64,000 nt of DNA from Egibacter rhizosphaerae (GTDB lineage Bacteria > Actinomycetota > Nitriliruptoria > Euzebyales > Egibacteraceae). The notes under the pieces were generated by a model, which saw only the letters and a program-made list of their open reading frames with translations, ran no database searches and was not told the origin of the DNA. The position numbers and the translations under genes were made by a program. The stretch is from the NCBI RefSeq assembly GCF_004322855.1, contig NZ_CP036402.1, forward strand, positions 2,108,001 to 2,172,000. Direction: 5' to 3'. Positions within the stretch are counted from its first letter, which is position 1. Every line of letters starts with the position of its first letter. Of this stretch, positions 40,339 through 49,668 are shown in pieces.

Positions 40339-41463
40339 ATGCCCGAGGACGGTGGGGACACGATCGATCGCCGGCTCCCGGTCGGCTCCGAGCGGGTCTT
40401 GAGCCTGCCGTCGTACGTTGCCGGGCGTTCGGCGCTCGACCTCTGCCATGAGCGCGGCATCACCGACGTGCTCGAGCTCGCGGCCAACCAGAACCCGCTG
40501 GGGGCCTCCCCGCTCGCCCAGAAGGTGCTGCAGGACGCGGCGCATGACGCCCACCTCTATCCGGATGGGGCGAGCAACAGCCTGCGCGCCGCGCTCGGCG
40601 AGGTGCTCGGGGTCGCAGCGAACGCCGTCGTGGCCACCGGAGGGGCCGAGCAGGCGCTCGGCCTGCTGGCCCAGGCGTTCCTCGAGCCGGGGTCCGAGGC
40701 GGTCATGCCGCGCCCCTCGTTCCCGGTCTACCGCATCGCGACGATCGCGTCGGGCGCGACGCCCGTCGAGGTCGACCTCGACGGCTGGGAGTACGACGCG
40801 ACGGCGTTGGCCGACGCGATCACCCCGGCGACCCGGATCGTGTTCGCGGCGACCCCCAACAATCCCACCGGGACGTCGATGGCGCGCGCGGATGTCGAGC
40901 GGCTCCTGGCCGCCCTGCCCGAGGGGGCGTTGCTCGTGCTCGACGAGGCGTACGTGGAGTACAGCGATGCCGACCACCCCGACGGCATCGAGCTGCTCGC
41001 GCAGGATCCACGGATCGTGGCCGTCCGGACCTTCTCGAAGGCCTACGGGCTCGCCGGCCTGCGCGTGGGCTATCTCGTCGGGCATCCGGCGGTGGCCGAC
41101 CTCGTGACCCGCGTGCGCCCCGCCTTCGCATTGAACCGACTGGCCGAGCACGCCGCGGTCGCGGCTCTCGGCGACCATGCGCACCTCGCCAACACCCGCG
41201 AGGTGACCGCGCGCAACCGCCGGTTGCTGACGCAGGCACTGGACGCCCGCGGACTCCCCGTGCCGGCGAGCCAGGCCAACTTCGTGTGGGCCGACACCGG
41301 CCGCGACGACGACCGGGTCTGGGAACGGCTCATCGATCACGGGGTCGTCGTCCGCGGCGGGCGTCTGTGGGGCCACCCCGGCCATCTGCGGATCACGATC
41401 GGCACCGAGTCACAGACCGAACGGCTGCTCCACGCGCTCGACGACGCGATGGACCCGGCCTGA
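40339..41463 (+). CDS. Histidinol-phosphate / aromatic aminotransferase (HisC-like)
   Basis: 374 aa class I/II PLP aminotransferase. It has LAANQNPLGASP near residue 55, YPDGASNSLRAAL, the cofactor Asn/Asp segments TPNNPTGTSM and DEAYVEY, the PLP Lys in RTFSKAYGLAGLRVGY and a terminal LRITIGTESQ. It is not in a histidine operon; it follows the kynurenine genes and precedes a D-2-hydroxyacid dehydrogenase. An aromatic-amino-acid transaminase (tryptophan or phenylalanine) is therefore equally likely. GGAGGA lies 6 bases before the ATG. It is preceded by 148 bases without a gene. Confidence 0.85.
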   Translation: MPEDGGDTIDRRLPVGSERVLSLPSYVAGRSALDLCHERGITDVLELAANQNPLGASPLAQKVLQDAAHDAHLYPDGASNSLRAALGEVLGVAANAVVATGGAEQALGLLAQAFLEPGSEAVMPRPSFPVYRIATIASGATPVEVDLDGWEYDATALADAITPATRIVFAATPNNPTGTSMARADVERLLAALPEGALLVLDEAYVEYSDADHPDGIELLAQDPRIVAVRTFSKAYGLAGLRVGYLVGHPAVADLVTRVRPAFALNRLAEHAAVAALGDHAHLANTREVTARNRRLLTQALDARGLPVPASQANFVWADTGRDDDRVWERLIDHGVVVRGGRLWGHPGHLRITIGTESQTERLLHALDDAMDPA

Positions 41464-41545
41464 CCCTCCGAGGCGCCACCCGGGCCGGCCCCGCCGCGCC
41501 GGGCGAGATCGCCGAGTTCCCTGCCGTCGACGACGAGAGGTCCCG

Positions 41546-42478
41546 ATGCAACGCCGAGGACGGGTGGCGGTCACGCCGACGCGTGTCGAGGAGATCGAAG
41601 CGGCGGTGCAGGCGGGTGGCGCGACGCTGGCCACGCCGGAGACGGCCGACGCCATCGTGTGGACCAGTCCCGCGGACATCGAGGCACTGCGTGCCGTGCT
41701 CGGCCCACAGCACCGTTGGGTGGCGTTGCCGATCGCGGGGGTGGAGCAGTGGCTGGCCTCGGGCATCATCGACGACACTCGCACGTGGACGTGCGCGAAG
41801 GGCGTGTACGCCCCGGGCGTTGCCGAGCACGCCGCGGCGATGGTGCTCGCGGGCGCGAAGCAGCTCCCCGCCGCCGCCAGGGCCGATGAGTGGGGTGCCG
41901 CCCCGGTCGGGCGTCGCCTCGAGCACGCCTCCACGCTCGTCGTCGGCACGGGCGGCATCGGACGCCGGGTCGCGGCGCTGCTCGCGCCGTTCGGGTCCCG
42001 GGTCGTGGGCGTGAACCGCCACGGGCGCCCGGTTCCGGAGTTCGAGCGAACACATCCGGCGGACCAACTGCACGATGCGGCGACCACCGCGGACTTCCTG
42101 GTCCTCTGCTGCGCGCTCACACCCCGCACGCGCGGCCTGGTCGGGCAGGAGCTGCTGGATCGCCTACCGCCGGGCGGGTGGGTGGTGAACGTCGCGCGCG
42201 GTGGACTCGTCGACACCGACGCCCTCGTGCGCTCCCTTCGCTCCGGGCATCTCGGGGGAGCCGCCCTCGACGTCACCGACCCCGAGCCGCTGCCGCGTGA
42301 CCACCCGTTGTGGTCGTTCCCCAACGTCCTGATCACGCCGCACATCGCGAACCCGCACGACGGGATTCCCTGGTCGGCCCACCTGCCCGAGCTCGCCGCC
42401 CACATCGAACGTAACGTCCGTGCCTACCTCTCCGAGGGCGATCTCGAAGGGCGTGTGGACGGCACGGAGGGCTATTGA
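41546..42478 (+). CDS. D-isomer-specific 2-hydroxyacid dehydrogenase
   Basis: 310 aa NAD(P)-dependent enzyme. The nucleotide motif is VVGTGGIGRRVAALLAPFG near residue 133. The catalytic Arg is in NVARGGLVDTD, the Glu in VTDPEPLPRDHPL and the His in ITPHIANP, all as in the family. The amino substrate-binding part is shorter than usual. Together with the upstream aminotransferase it could make or use an aryl 2-hydroxyacid from an aromatic 2-oxoacid (inference). The ATG at 41546 has AGAGGTCCCG upstream. Confidence 0.88.
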   Translation: MQRRGRVAVTPTRVEEIEAAVQAGGATLATPETADAIVWTSPADIEALRAVLGPQHRWVALPIAGVEQWLASGIIDDTRTWTCAKGVYAPGVAEHAAAMVLAGAKQLPAAARADEWGAAPVGRRLEHASTLVVGTGGIGRRVAALLAPFGSRVVGVNRHGRPVPEFERTHPADQLHDAATTADFLVLCCALTPRTRGLVGQELLDRLPPGGWVVNVARGGLVDTDALVRSLRSGHLGGAALDVTDPEPLPRDHPLWSFPNVLITPHIANPHDGIPWSAHLPELAAHIERNVRAYLSEGDLEGRVDGTEGY

Positions 42479-42506
42479 CCAGCGCCAGCCCGTGTATGTT
42501 GCGCTC

Positions 42507-42534
42507 TTGCACGTCGTCACAATCGCGTTATACG
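42507..42534 (+). promoter_or_regulatory. Probable promoter of the ABC importer operon
   Basis: TTGCAC (42507-42512) and TATACG (42529-42534) are 16 bases apart, a good sigma-70-type match in the 116-base gap before the substrate-binding lipoprotein. Transcription would begin near 42541, leaving a leader of about 55 bases. Confidence 0.6.
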
Positions 42535-42594
42535 CTGCTTCGCCACGCACACTCGTCCGCGCCCTCGGCACGGGACCGGACGGAGAGGCCAGCG

Positions 42595-43725
42595 ATGAGG
42601 TTCAGCGGGATACTCGCCATGGTCGTCCTTCTCGCGCTGGTGTTGGCGGCGTGCGACGACGAGGACGTCGCGATCGAGGAGCCGCCGGGCGACGACGAGG
42701 AACCGGACGAGCCGGAACCCGACGAGGAACCCGAGGACGAGGATCCGGCCGACGAGGACGAGCCCGACGACGACGAGGACGAGCCCGACGACGACGAGCC
42801 CGACGACGAGGATCTCGTCACGATCCGCATGGGCTGGGGCGTGCCCGTCGAGGAACACAAGTACGTCATGATGGCCTTCCCCGAGGTCGCCCCCAACCTC
42901 GGTGAGGAGTACGAGGTCGAGTGGCTGCAGTTCGCCGGTACCGCGCTCGGAGTTCAGGGGCTGGCCGCGGGCACGTTGGACGGAGCCACCGTGGGCGGGC
43001 TCTCCAGCGCAAACGGGCTCGCCGAGGGCGCCGACATCGTCCTGACCGGCGCGATGATCGAGGAGCGGGAGATCTGCACGACCCCGTACGTCGTACGGGC
43101 CGACGACGACATCGAGGAGCCAGCCGACCTCGAGGGGCGCGTGCGCGGCACCTCGGCGATCGGGGGCTCCACCCACTACATCGGCCGCGCGGAGTTCGAG
43201 GAGGCCGGACTCACCGAGGACGAGGACTACGAGGTCGTCGAGGTGCCGTTCGCGCAGGGCGAGGAAGCGCTGCGCGAGGGGGAGATCGACGTGATGGAGC
43301 TCGCCAGCTTCTTCGGTATCCAAGCCCTCGACAGCGGCGACTTCGAGACCCTGTTCTGCGTCACCGACGTCGTTGATCCGTTCGTGCAGCTGCTCCAGGG
43401 CTTCCGGGGCGAGTTCATCGAGGAGCATCCCGAGGTCGTCGAGGCCTTCCAGGAGGACTGGCAAACGGTCACCGAATGGGTACTGGATCCGGACAACCGC
43501 GATGACGTGATCACCGCGACCCACGAGGCCACGGAAATGCCCGAGGACCTGCTGGAGGGGTTCCTGCTGATCGACGATCTCGACTACAACCGGCCACCGC
43601 AGGGTGGCTTGGACGTGGAAGCGCTCCAGGACAACTGGGACTTCTTCCACGAGGTCGGCGAGCTCCCCGAGCTCGACGTACGCGAGCACGTGGACGAGGA
43701 GTTCACGCTGGAGGCGGAGGACTGA
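42595..43725 (+). CDS. NMT1/SsuA-type substrate-binding lipoprotein
   Basis: 376 aa. A signal with lipobox (LVLAAC, Cys about 20) is followed by a roughly 50-residue stretch that is almost only Asp, Glu and Pro. A periplasmic-binding-like domain of the nitrate/sulfonate/taurine/thiamine-precursor type begins at ITIRMGWG-like TIRMGWGVPVEE. AAGTLDGATVGGL and LEGRVRGTSAIGGSTHYI fit that family. The substrate is unknown. The ATP-binding and permease genes follow. GGAGAGG precedes the ATG. The acidic linker is longer than needed for tethering and fits a salt-adapted surface. Confidence 0.85.
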   Translation: MRFSGILAMVVLLALVLAACDDEDVAIEEPPGDDEEPDEPEPDEEPEDEDPADEDEPDDDEDEPDDDEPDDEDLVTIRMGWGVPVEEHKYVMMAFPEVAPNLGEEYEVEWLQFAGTALGVQGLAAGTLDGATVGGLSSANGLAEGADIVLTGAMIEEREICTTPYVVRADDDIEEPADLEGRVRGTSAIGGSTHYIGRAEFEEAGLTEDEDYEVVEVPFAQGEEALREGEIDVMELASFFGIQALDSGDFETLFCVTDVVDPFVQLLQGFRGEFIEEHPEVVEAFQEDWQTVTEWVLDPDNRDDVITATHEATEMPEDLLEGFLLIDDLDYNRPPQGGLDVEALQDNWDFFHEVGELPELDVREHVDEEFTLEAED

Positions 43726-43876
43726 CCCGATCAGGAACCTGAACGGGCAACGGGGCGCGCACCCTCCTCTCGCGTCCCCGGCCGCAGCCACCAGATAGCA
43801 CATCGAGGACGCCCTGAGCGACCGCAGCCAACCCCCGCCCCGGGCCACCACCTCGGATCGCGCTACCACCCAGGGC

Positions 43877-44689
43877 ATGGAGGTGCAGGCGCGTGGGGTG
43901 GCGAAGGTGTTCCCCAACCGCCGTCGCGGCGACGTCGAGGCGATCGCCCACGTCGACATGGACGTCGCCCCCGGCGAGTTCGTCTCGATCCTCGGCCCGT
44001 CGGGCTGCGGGAAGTCGACGTTCCTCTACATCGTGGGCGGGTTCGTCGAGGCCACCGGCGGCTCGGTGAGCGTCGGCGGCACCCCCATCACCGGCCCCGG
44101 GCCCGAGCGGGGCATCGTGTTCCAGGAGTTCGCGCTCTTCCCGTGGAAGACGGTGCACGGCAACATCACGTACGGTCTCGCCGAGCAGGGCCTCTCCCGG
44201 CGCGAGCAGCAGGAACGCGCCGAGCACTACATCCACATGGTGGGCCTCCAGGGCATGGAGCGCTTGTACCCCAAGGAGCTGTCCGGGGGGATGAAGCAGC
44301 GGGTCGCGATCGCCCGCACGCTCGCGACCGATCCGGACGTGTTGTTGATGGACGAGCCCCTGGGCGCGCTCGACGCGCAGACCCGCGCAGAGATGCAGAC
44401 CGAGCTCAGTAGCATCTGGGAACGCACGGGCAAGACCGTCCTGTTCGTGACGCACGCGGTCGAGGAGGCACTCTTCTTCTCGGACCGGGTCGTCGTGTTC
44501 TCGCAGCGTCCCGCCCGCATCAAGTCGGTGGTGGACGTGGAGATCCCACGACCGCGCGATCGAAAGGGGATCCTCCGCGATCCCCGCTTCGCCGAGCTGC
44601 ACCACCACCTGTGGGATCTGCTGCACGAGACCAGACCCTCCACGCAGACCGGCGCCGCTACCGCCGAAGCCCCCGTCGATGGCGGCTGA
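43877..44689 (+). CDS. ABC importer ATP-binding protein (nitrate/sulfonate/taurine type)
   Basis: 270 aa ATPase. Walker A is LGPSGCGKSTFL, the Q-loop GIVFQEFALFPWKT, the signature LSGGMKQRVAIAR, Walker B VLLMDEPLGALD and the switch His VTHAVEEAL. The Q-loop and FPWKT are typical of the SsuB/TauB/NrtD group. No ribosome site precedes the ATG at 43877. An in-frame CTG at 43814, preceded by GAGGACGCC, would extend the protein by 21 residues, so a non-standard start is possible. It is followed by two permease genes. Confidence 0.9.
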   Translation: MEVQARGVAKVFPNRRRGDVEAIAHVDMDVAPGEFVSILGPSGCGKSTFLYIVGGFVEATGGSVSVGGTPITGPGPERGIVFQEFALFPWKTVHGNITYGLAEQGLSRREQQERAEHYIHMVGLQGMERLYPKELSGGMKQRVAIARTLATDPDVLLMDEPLGALDAQTRAEMQTELSSIWERTGKTVLFVTHAVEEALFFSDRVVVFSQRPARIKSVVDVEIPRPRDRKGILRDPRFAELHHHLWDLLHETRPSTQTGAATAEAPVDGG

Positions 44690-45488
44690 CGCCTACCCGA
44701 CCGCGGCCACGCCCCGCGCCACCGGTCGGGGGCCCGTCGCGACCGTCCTGCTGCCCACGGCCTCCGTGGCCGTCGTACTGGGATTGTGGGAGCTCGCGCC
44801 ACGGGTGGGCTGGGTGAGCGACGCCGTGATGCCGCCGTTCACCCGCACCGTCGGCGGCCTGGTCCAAGTGCTCGGACATCCGGCCTTCGCTGAGAACATG
44901 GCCGCGACCGCAGGACGATGGGCGCTGGGCTTCGGCATCGCGATCGTTCTGGGGGTGGCGGTGGGGATCCTGATGGGTCGGTCGCGCGTCCTCTTCTACT
45001 TGATCGACCCCATCCTCACGTTGAGCTATCCGGTCCCGCGGGCGGCCCTGATCCTGATCCTGGTGCTCTGGTTCGGGGTCGGTCTGCTGTCGATGGTGGG
45101 CATCGTCGTCCTCGGCGCGATCATCCCGATCGTGATCTCCGCCTACCACGGTGCACAGAACATCAACCCGCACCTGCTGTGGTCGGCCCGTGCCCTGGGC
45201 ACCAGCCGCCGAGCCACCCTCTGGCGAGTGGTCCTGCCGGCCGCGCTGCCGCAGGTCCTCTCGGGGCTGCGCATCGGAATCGCGATCTCGATCTTCACGG
45301 TCCTGGCCTCGGAGCTGCTGATCCGCCAAGCGGGCATCGGCGCCTTCCTCTTCACCAACTGGGACCACGGCCAGAACGTGGTGGTCTGGGCGACGGGCCT
45401 CGTCCTCGCCACCGTCGGGTTCCTGCTCGACTTCGTGTACGTCCGCCTCGTGCGCGTCGCGGTCCCGTGGCTGGAGGGGCAGGTGTGA
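44679..45488 (+). CDS. ABC importer permease (SsuC type), first
   Basis: 269 aa membrane protein with about six helices. It has the EAA-like loop LLWSARALGTSRRATLWRVVLPAALP that contacts the ATPase, and GRWALGFGIAIVLGVAVGILMG near residue 85. The start overlaps the ATPase gene by 11 bases, and the stop overlaps the next permease start (GTGA). It pairs with the following permease to form a heterodimeric channel. Confidence 0.9.
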   Translation: MAADAYPTAATPRATGRGPVATVLLPTASVAVVLGLWELAPRVGWVSDAVMPPFTRTVGGLVQVLGHPAFAENMAATAGRWALGFGIAIVLGVAVGILMGRSRVLFYLIDPILTLSYPVPRAALILILVLWFGVGLLSMVGIVVLGAIIPIVISAYHGAQNINPHLLWSARALGTSRRATLWRVVLPAALPQVLSGLRIGIAISIFTVLASELLIRQAGIGAFLFTNWDHGQNVVVWATGLVLATVGFLLDFVYVRLVRVAVPWLEGQV

Positions 45489-46360
45489 GCAGCCCCACCG
45501 AGCAGAGTCCCCGTGGTCCCACGACCGACTCCGGGCTCGCCGCGCCCGGGGCTGTCGCCACCGAAAGCATCGATCGCGGGGTCCCTGTCCGTGTCGTGGG
45601 CGGCCTCGGCTGGATCGCGCTGCGGGTCTATCCGATCGTGCTCCTGCTGGTGGTCTGGCAGCTGCTCGTCACCGCCGAACTCTTGTCCCCGTTCGTGCTC
45701 CCCGGGCCCGTCTCGGTGGCGGAACGCGCCTGGGAACTGGTCGGCGACGGCAGCCTGCAGGGCGAACTGGTGACCACCCTGGGACGCATCTTCGCCGCGT
45801 ACGGGCTCGCCCTGGTGGTCGGCACGACACTCGGGCTGCTCATGGGACGTCTCACCACCGTGCGCCTCGCACTGCGACCGTTGGTGGCCTACCTGTTCCC
45901 GACGCCCAAGATCGCGATCTACCCCGCGTTGTTGATCATCTTCGGGCTGGGGACGGCCTCGAAGGTGGCCCTCGGCTTCGCGGAGTCGGTCTTTCCCATC
46001 CTGCTCGCGACGGCGGCGGCGAGCTCGCAGATCGACCCGCGGTTGCTGTGGTCCGCGCGAGCGCTCGGCACCAGCGAGCGCCGCACGTTCCCCCGGGTCG
46101 TCCTGCCCGCCTCCCTGCCGGGGATCCTCACCGGGGCACGGATCGGTCTGGTGGGCGCGATCATCGGCGTCTACCTGGGCGAGATGATCGCCGGGGGCGA
46201 CGGCCTCGGGAACATGATGGACGTGGGCTGGCGACTGCTGCGGACCGCGGACATGTACGTCTCCATCGCCGTCATCGCGGTGCTGGGGCTGCTCCTCGAC
46301 CGCGCGTTCCTCACCGCGCGCCGTCGCCTGCTCGCCTGGAGCGACGAGGGGGCCCAATGA
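45485..46360 (+). CDS. ABC importer permease (SsuC type), second
   Basis: 291 aa. A cytoplasmic leader of about 40 residues precedes the helices (VYPIVLLLVVWQLLVTAELL onward). The coupling loop LLWSARALGTSERRTFPRVVLPASLPG closely matches that of the first permease, pointing to a duplication and a heterodimer. The GTG start overlaps the previous stop. Its own stop overlaps the ATG of the amidohydrolase, so uptake and metabolism are cotranscribed. Confidence 0.9.
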   Translation: MSSPTEQSPRGPTTDSGLAAPGAVATESIDRGVPVRVVGGLGWIALRVYPIVLLLVVWQLLVTAELLSPFVLPGPVSVAERAWELVGDGSLQGELVTTLGRIFAAYGLALVVGTTLGLLMGRLTTVRLALRPLVAYLFPTPKIAIYPALLIIFGLGTASKVALGFAESVFPILLATAAASSQIDPRLLWSARALGTSERRTFPRVVLPASLPGILTGARIGLVGAIIGVYLGEMIAGGDGLGNMMDVGWRLLRTADMYVSIAVIAVLGLLLDRAFLTARRRLLAWSDEGAQ

Positions 46361-47751
46361 CCACGATTCTCGCGCACGCGCTCGTGTTGACCGTGGACGA
46401 CCGTCGGCGGGTGCTGCCCGACGGCGCCGTGGCCTTCGACGAGCGGAGCGGGCGCATCACGGCCGTCGGTCCCGCCGACGAGGTGACCGCGGCGGCGCCG
46501 TCGGACGCAGCGATCGTCGACTGCACCGACCGGGTCATCACCCCGGGGTTCGTCGACACGCACGTGCACCTCGGCGAACAGCTGGGCCGCGGTCTGGTGC
46601 CCGACCACGCCGGGCCCACCGAGTGGCTGCCCGACTGGTTGTTCCATCTCTACGGTGCCCTGGAGCCCGACGACGAACGCACCTGCGCGGAGCTCGCGGT
46701 CGCCGAGTTGTTGCTGACCGGTACGACCACGTTCTGCGAGGCGGGCACCCTGCTCGACTGGCGCGCGGCCGCCGACGTGGTGGAGGCCACCGGCATCCGC
46801 GGGCAGCTCGGCCGCTGGACCAGCGACCAGGGACCGGACGGACTCCCCCGCCTCGAGACGACACGTGCGGCGCTCGACGCGAACGAGGCGATGCTCGACG
46901 GCTGCCGCGACGACTACGGGGACCGGGTCAGCGCGTCGGTGATCCTCCTCGGCCTCGGCACCGCCAGCGAGCCCCTCTTGCGGGAGGCCAAGGAGCTGGC
47001 GACCGACCGCGGCGCCGGGGCCGCGGTGATGCACGCGAGCGTCCACCCCGACCACGGCGGCCAGCTCGTGCCCGCCGAGACGCTCGAGGAGCTCGGCTGG
47101 CTCGACGGCGCAACCAAGCTCACCCACGCGGTCTACGTCGACATGGAGGACGTGGAGCGCTTCGCCGAAGCCGGCGTCCGGGTCGCCCACTGCCCGACCG
47201 CCGCCCTTCGGCACGTCAAGGGCCTGCACCGCTACGGGCTGATCCCGGAGATGCTCGAGTCCGGCGTCCCCGTCGGACTCGGCAGTGACAGCGCCAACGG
47301 CTCCAACCACTTCCGGATGCTCCAGCTCATGTACCTCGCGGCGACCCTGTACAAGGACTTCCGGATGGACCAACGCATGATCCCGCCGGAGACGGCGCTC
47401 GAGATGGCGACGCGACAGGGCGCGGCCTGCCTCTGGCTCGACGACGAGATCGGGTCGCTGGAGGTCGGCAAGCGCGCCGACCTCGTGGCGTGGTCGACCG
47501 AGCATCCCGAATGGCGACCGCTCCTGCACCCCGTCCAGAACCTGGTGCTCAACGCGCCCGACCGCAGTGTCGAGAGCGTCTGGGTCAACGGCCAGCAGCT
47601 CGTCGAGCGTGGACGGCTGCGGACCATCGACCTCGATGAGCTGCTTCCCCGCGCCGACGCCGCAGCCAGCGGACTGCTGGCGCGCGCCGATCTGCGGGCC
47701 CCCTGGTCGTGGCCGAGCGAAGGGCCCGGCGCGAGGGGGCATCATGGCTGA
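46357..47751 (+). CDS. Amidohydrolase of the SAH/MTA deaminase type
   Basis: 464 aa TIM-barrel metal hydrolase. HVH in VDTHVHLGEQLGRG (about residues 66-68) and His in THAVYVDM are metal ligands, and Asp is in GLGSDSANGSNHFRM. The usual His-x-x-Glu segment reads MHASVHPDHGG, so the Glu that protonates the purine ring in SAH/MTA deaminases appears absent. The substrate is therefore unclear: a heterocyclic deaminase or cyclic-amide hydrolase acting on the imported compound. AGGGGG lies before the ATG, which overlaps the permease stop. Confidence 0.85.
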   Translation: MTTILAHALVLTVDDRRRVLPDGAVAFDERSGRITAVGPADEVTAAAPSDAAIVDCTDRVITPGFVDTHVHLGEQLGRGLVPDHAGPTEWLPDWLFHLYGALEPDDERTCAELAVAELLLTGTTTFCEAGTLLDWRAAADVVEATGIRGQLGRWTSDQGPDGLPRLETTRAALDANEAMLDGCRDDYGDRVSASVILLGLGTASEPLLREAKELATDRGAGAAVMHASVHPDHGGQLVPAETLEELGWLDGATKLTHAVYVDMEDVERFAEAGVRVAHCPTAALRHVKGLHRYGLIPEMLESGVPVGLGSDSANGSNHFRMLQLMYLAATLYKDFRMDQRMIPPETALEMATRQGAACLWLDDEIGSLEVGKRADLVAWSTEHPEWRPLLHPVQNLVLNAPDRSVESVWVNGQQLVERGRLRTIDLDELLPRADAAASGLLARADLRAPWSWPSEGPGARGHHG

Positions 47752-48523
47752 GCCACCCTCGCTGGCCGGCGAGGTCGCCCTCGTGACGGGCGGCAACCGC
47801 GGCATCGGCCGCGCCATCGCCGAGGAGCTCGCGTCCAGCGGCGCCCGGGTCGGGATCACCGGCCGGGACACCGCTGCGCTCGAAGCCACCTCGGAGCAGC
47901 TGGGGGAGTCGGTGGTGGCCGTCCGGGCCGACGTCGCGCACGAGGAGGACGTGCTCCGAGCGCTCGACGAGACCCACCAGGCATTCGGCCCCGTGACCTG
48001 TCTCGTCAACAACGCCGCGGTCAGCGGGCCGACGGCCCCGGTGCACGAGCTCTCGGCCGACGCGTTCACCTCCACCCTCGAGGCGAACCTCGTCGGGCCG
48101 TTCCTCACGGCTCGGCACGCGCTCCCGGCGATGATCGCCGCGGGCCACGGCAGCATCGTGAACATCGGCTCGGTCGCGGGCGTGCAGTCCTACCCCCTGC
48201 GTGCTCCCTATGCCGCGTCCAAGTGGGGTCTCGAAGGGTTGAGCCGCACCCTCGCCGCGGAGGTGGGCCCCTACGGAATCCGGGTGAACGTCGTCTCGCC
48301 GGGCCCCACGGAGGGGCAACGGTCGACCGACGTGATCGCCCACCGAGCGGAGGCCCTGGGTCAGCCGTTCGACGAGCTGAAGGAGCAGTACGAGGCACGG
48401 ATCCCGTTGCGGCGGTTCGTCACGGGCTCGGAGGTCGCCGCCACCGTGCGGTTCCTGCTCTCCGATGCAGCGAGCGGGATCACGGGCCAATCATTCCGCG
48501 TGAGCGGGGGGATGGAGATCTGA
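47744..48523 (+). CDS. Short-chain dehydrogenase/reductase
   Basis: 259 aa SDR. It has TGGNRGIGRAIAEELASSGA, NNAAVSGPT, NIGSVAGVQ with the catalytic Ser, and YAASKWGLEGLSRT with the Tyr/Lys pair. The carboxyl end RVSGGMEI is normal. It overlaps the amidohydrolase stop by 8 bases and is part of the same rightward operon. The substrate is likely a hydroxy or keto intermediate of the unknown pathway. Confidence 0.88.
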   Translation: MAEPPSLAGEVALVTGGNRGIGRAIAEELASSGARVGITGRDTAALEATSEQLGESVVAVRADVAHEEDVLRALDETHQAFGPVTCLVNNAAVSGPTAPVHELSADAFTSTLEANLVGPFLTARHALPAMIAAGHGSIVNIGSVAGVQSYPLRAPYAASKWGLEGLSRTLAAEVGPYGIRVNVVSPGPTEGQRSTDVIAHRAEALGQPFDELKEQYEARIPLRRFVTGSEVAATVRFLLSDAASGITGQSFRVSGGMEI

Positions 48524-48542
48524 GGTCCCGACGGGCCAAGTC

Positions 48543-48567
48543 GGTCGTCGGGGTGGTGACGACGACC
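48543..48567 (+). terminator. Possible hairpin after the SDR gene
   Basis: GGTCGTC (48543-48549) and GACGACC (48561-48567) can pair around an 11-base GC-rich loop in the 92-base gap before the next gene. There is no T-run, so termination is uncertain; it could reduce expression of the downstream genes. Confidence 0.3.
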
Positions 48568-48615
48568 TGTTAGGGCGAAGACGGCGCTCGAGCAGGCAGG
48601 GCAGGAAGGGCAGCC

Positions 48616-49668
48616 ATGGATCTCGAGCCGCTCGTGGCTCGCGCGCGCGAGCGGATGGGCCAACCGGCGTTCGACTACATCGTCGGCGGCGCCGAGGATG
48701 AGCGGACGCTCCGGGACAACGAGGACGCCTGGCACCGCCTGCGACTTCGGCCACGAGTCCTGCGCGACGTGGGCAGCGTCGACGCCTCGACCACCCTCCT
48801 CGACCGCGCGACCCCCACGCCGATCATGGTGGCTCCCACCGCGATGCACCGGCTGGCACACGTCGACGGTGAACAGGGATCGGCGGCGGCCGCCGCGCAG
48901 GTCGGCGCGGTCTTCGTCGCGGCGACGATGGCGACGCAGTCGCTCGAGTCCGTCGCCCGCGTCGCGCCGGGCGCGCGTCGGTGGTTCCAGCTCTACGTCC
49001 ATCGCGATCGTGGGATGACGCGGGATCTCGTGGACCGTGCGGCCGACACCGGGTTCGAGGCGCTGGTGGTCACCGTCGACGCCCCCGTGCCGGGTATTCG
49101 CCGGCGTGACCGGGCAAACGGATTCGAGCTGCCCGAGGATCTGGAACTCGCGAACGTCCGCGCCAGCCTGAACTCCGACAGTGGCGGCGCCATGGACGAG
49201 TACTCCGACGCGGCCCTGGAGCCCGGCCTGACCTTCGACGACCTGGCCTGGCTCGCCGCGTTGCGCGACCTGCCGCTGTTCGTGAAGGGGGTGCTGCGCG
49301 CGGACGATGCGGCGGCCTGCATCGAGGCCGGTGCGAGCGGCGTCATCGTGTCGAACCACGGCGGCCGCCAGGTCGACGGTGCCGTGTCGACCGTCGACGC
49401 GCTCCGGGAGATCGCGCCGCGCCTCGATGCTGGCGCCGAGCTGTACGTCGACGGCGGCGTCCGCAGCGGCACGGCCGTTGCCGCGGCACTCGCACTGGGC
49501 GCTCGCGGGGTGCTCGTCGGCCGCCCGGTGATCTGGGGGCTCGCCGCGGGCGGTCGCGACGGCGCGGCAGCGGTCCTGACAGAGTTGCACGAGGAGCTCG
49601 AGCGAGCGATGACGCTGCTGGGCGCCCCGACCGTGGCCGACCTTTCGCCCGACCTCGTCGCGACATGA
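48616..49668 (+). CDS. FMN-dependent alpha-hydroxy-acid oxidase
   Basis: 350 aa glycolate/lactate oxidase family. It shows FDYIVGGAEDERTLRDNEDAW, the FMN-barrel segments PIMVAPTAMHRLAH and FQLYVHRD, a Lys in LPLFVKGVLRADDA, and the active-site His/Arg in IVSNHGGRQVDG near residue 250. DGGVRSGTAVAAALALGA binds the FMN phosphate. It oxidises an L-2-hydroxyacid to a 2-oxoacid, making hydrogen peroxide or passing electrons to quinone. GGAAGG lies before the ATG. The stop overlaps the next gene. Confidence 0.92.
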   Translation: MDLEPLVARARERMGQPAFDYIVGGAEDERTLRDNEDAWHRLRLRPRVLRDVGSVDASTTLLDRATPTPIMVAPTAMHRLAHVDGEQGSAAAAAQVGAVFVAATMATQSLESVARVAPGARRWFQLYVHRDRGMTRDLVDRAADTGFEALVVTVDAPVPGIRRRDRANGFELPEDLELANVRASLNSDSGGAMDEYSDAALEPGLTFDDLAWLAALRDLPLFVKGVLRADDAAACIEAGASGVIVSNHGGRQVDGAVSTVDALREIAPRLDAGAELYVDGGVRSGTAVAAALALGARGVLVGRPVIWGLAAGGRDGAAAVLTELHEELERAMTLLGAPTVADLSPDLVAT

